From JBAWZR01 sp037142915 (GTDB lineage: Bacteria > Patescibacteriota > Minisyncoccia > Moranbacterales > UBA1568): a stretch of DNA of 41,894 bases. A program made the translations under genes and the position numbers. Location of the stretch: assembly GCA_037142915.1 (NCBI GenBank), contig JBAWZR010000002.1, forward strand, positions 1 to 41,894, written 5' to 3'. Shown piece by piece: positions 41,751-41,894 of the stretch (the first letter of the stretch is position 1; the number at the start of each line of letters is the position of its first letter). The notes under the pieces are model-generated. The model made no database searches, was not told the origin of the DNA, and saw only the letters and a list, made by a program, of their open reading frames with translations.

Positions 41751-41782
41751 ACCCGTTGGCAAATTTTGTCGGCGGGTTTTTA
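41751..41782 (+). terminator. Intrinsic terminator after the 41392 gene
   Basis: ACCCGTTGGCAAA pairs with TTTGTCGGCGGGT through G-U pairs in the middle, followed by TTTTTA. Confidence 0.7.
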
Positions 41783-41882
41783 TATAGGGAAAAATTAAGT
41801 GTTTAGGCGTGGGTGAAAAGCGGGATTATGCTACAATGTACTAGTAAGAAAGATACTAACTTTACTCTTTTTCTCTTGATCT

Positions 41883-41894
41883 ATGGATATTTTT
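41883..41894 (+). CDS. Possible start of a further gene, cut by the window end
   Basis: ATG with MDIF runs off the end. A -10-like TACAAT with TGC upstream lies at 41832-41837. Too short to identify. Confidence 0.3.

Noticed and set aside
1..41894. Alternative genetic code with TGA as glycine (Gracilibacteria-type)
   Set aside because: Several conserved genes end properly at TGA (murB, lysS, 22209 glycosyltransferase) and conserved glycines are encoded by GGN.

Overview
The window looks like part of a small-genome Patescibacteria (Candidate Phyla Radiation) chromosome, probably Parcubacteria-like. This is inferred from gene content: a DUF4012 surface protein beside murJ, cysteine-repeat and PKD surface proteins of a type I associate with that group, many glycosyltransferases, a short HPF, ATG/GTG/TTG starts often without a Shine-Dalgarno sequence, and a tRNA with no encoded CCA. 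TGA is used as a stop (for example murB, the 22209 glycosyltransferase and lysS), so the Gracilibacteria TGA=Gly code does not apply. Marker-gene phylogeny would be needed to place it. No rRNA, CRISPR array, transposase or prophage module was seen.

Layout. (1) 1-4827 is a disrupted MacAB-like export operon: the tail of an HlyD/MacA adaptor, a 37-codon fragment repeating the start of the ABC ATPase, an AAA/DUF4143 ATPase, the full ABC ATPase, a DHH-DHHA2 phosphoesterase behind two large palindromes, and the FtsX-type permease. (2) 4830-9094 holds a Gly/Tyr-rich surface protein and a minus-strand trio (GT-C glycosyltransferase, repeat-bearing membrane-anchored protein, small membrane protein). 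(3) 9123-13635 is a plus-strand run of GT4 enzyme, 651-aa unknown protein and a second GT4 enzyme carrying two palindromic repeats inside its coding sequence. (4) 13622-16140 is a minus-strand znuACB-type metal uptake operon. (5) 16257-19995 is a run of tsaC, UDP-glucuronate epimerase-like gene, polysaccharide ABC-2 permease, murB and a cysteine-repeat protein. (6) 20064-22158 has hpf, a 130-nt imperfect hairpin, serS and tRNA-Lys(UUU). (7) 22174-29681 is an envelope-polysaccharide operon: two GT4 enzymes, an O-antigen-ligase-like protein, an LCP transferase, a GT2 enzyme and an S41 protease. (8) 29708-37003 has two large surface proteins whose promoters share a 17-nt block, then murJ. (9) 37028-41894 has lysS, small secreted or hypothetical proteins, a C39-like peptidase and a candidate short RNA.

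Taken together the genes describe building and exporting a cell envelope: nucleotide-sugar interconversion, glycosyltransfer, polymerisation or ligation, LCP attachment, peptidoglycan precursor synthesis and flipping (MurB, MurJ), and surface proteins. Translation genes (serS, lysS, tRNA-Lys, hpf, tsaC) are interspersed.

The most unusual signals are a palindromic mini-repeat (four copies, two inside one gene and read in two different frames), an apparent frameshift at a T7 tract that splits a signal peptide from a ~950-aa surface protein, the partial ATPase duplication around an inserted gene, and the paired shared promoters.
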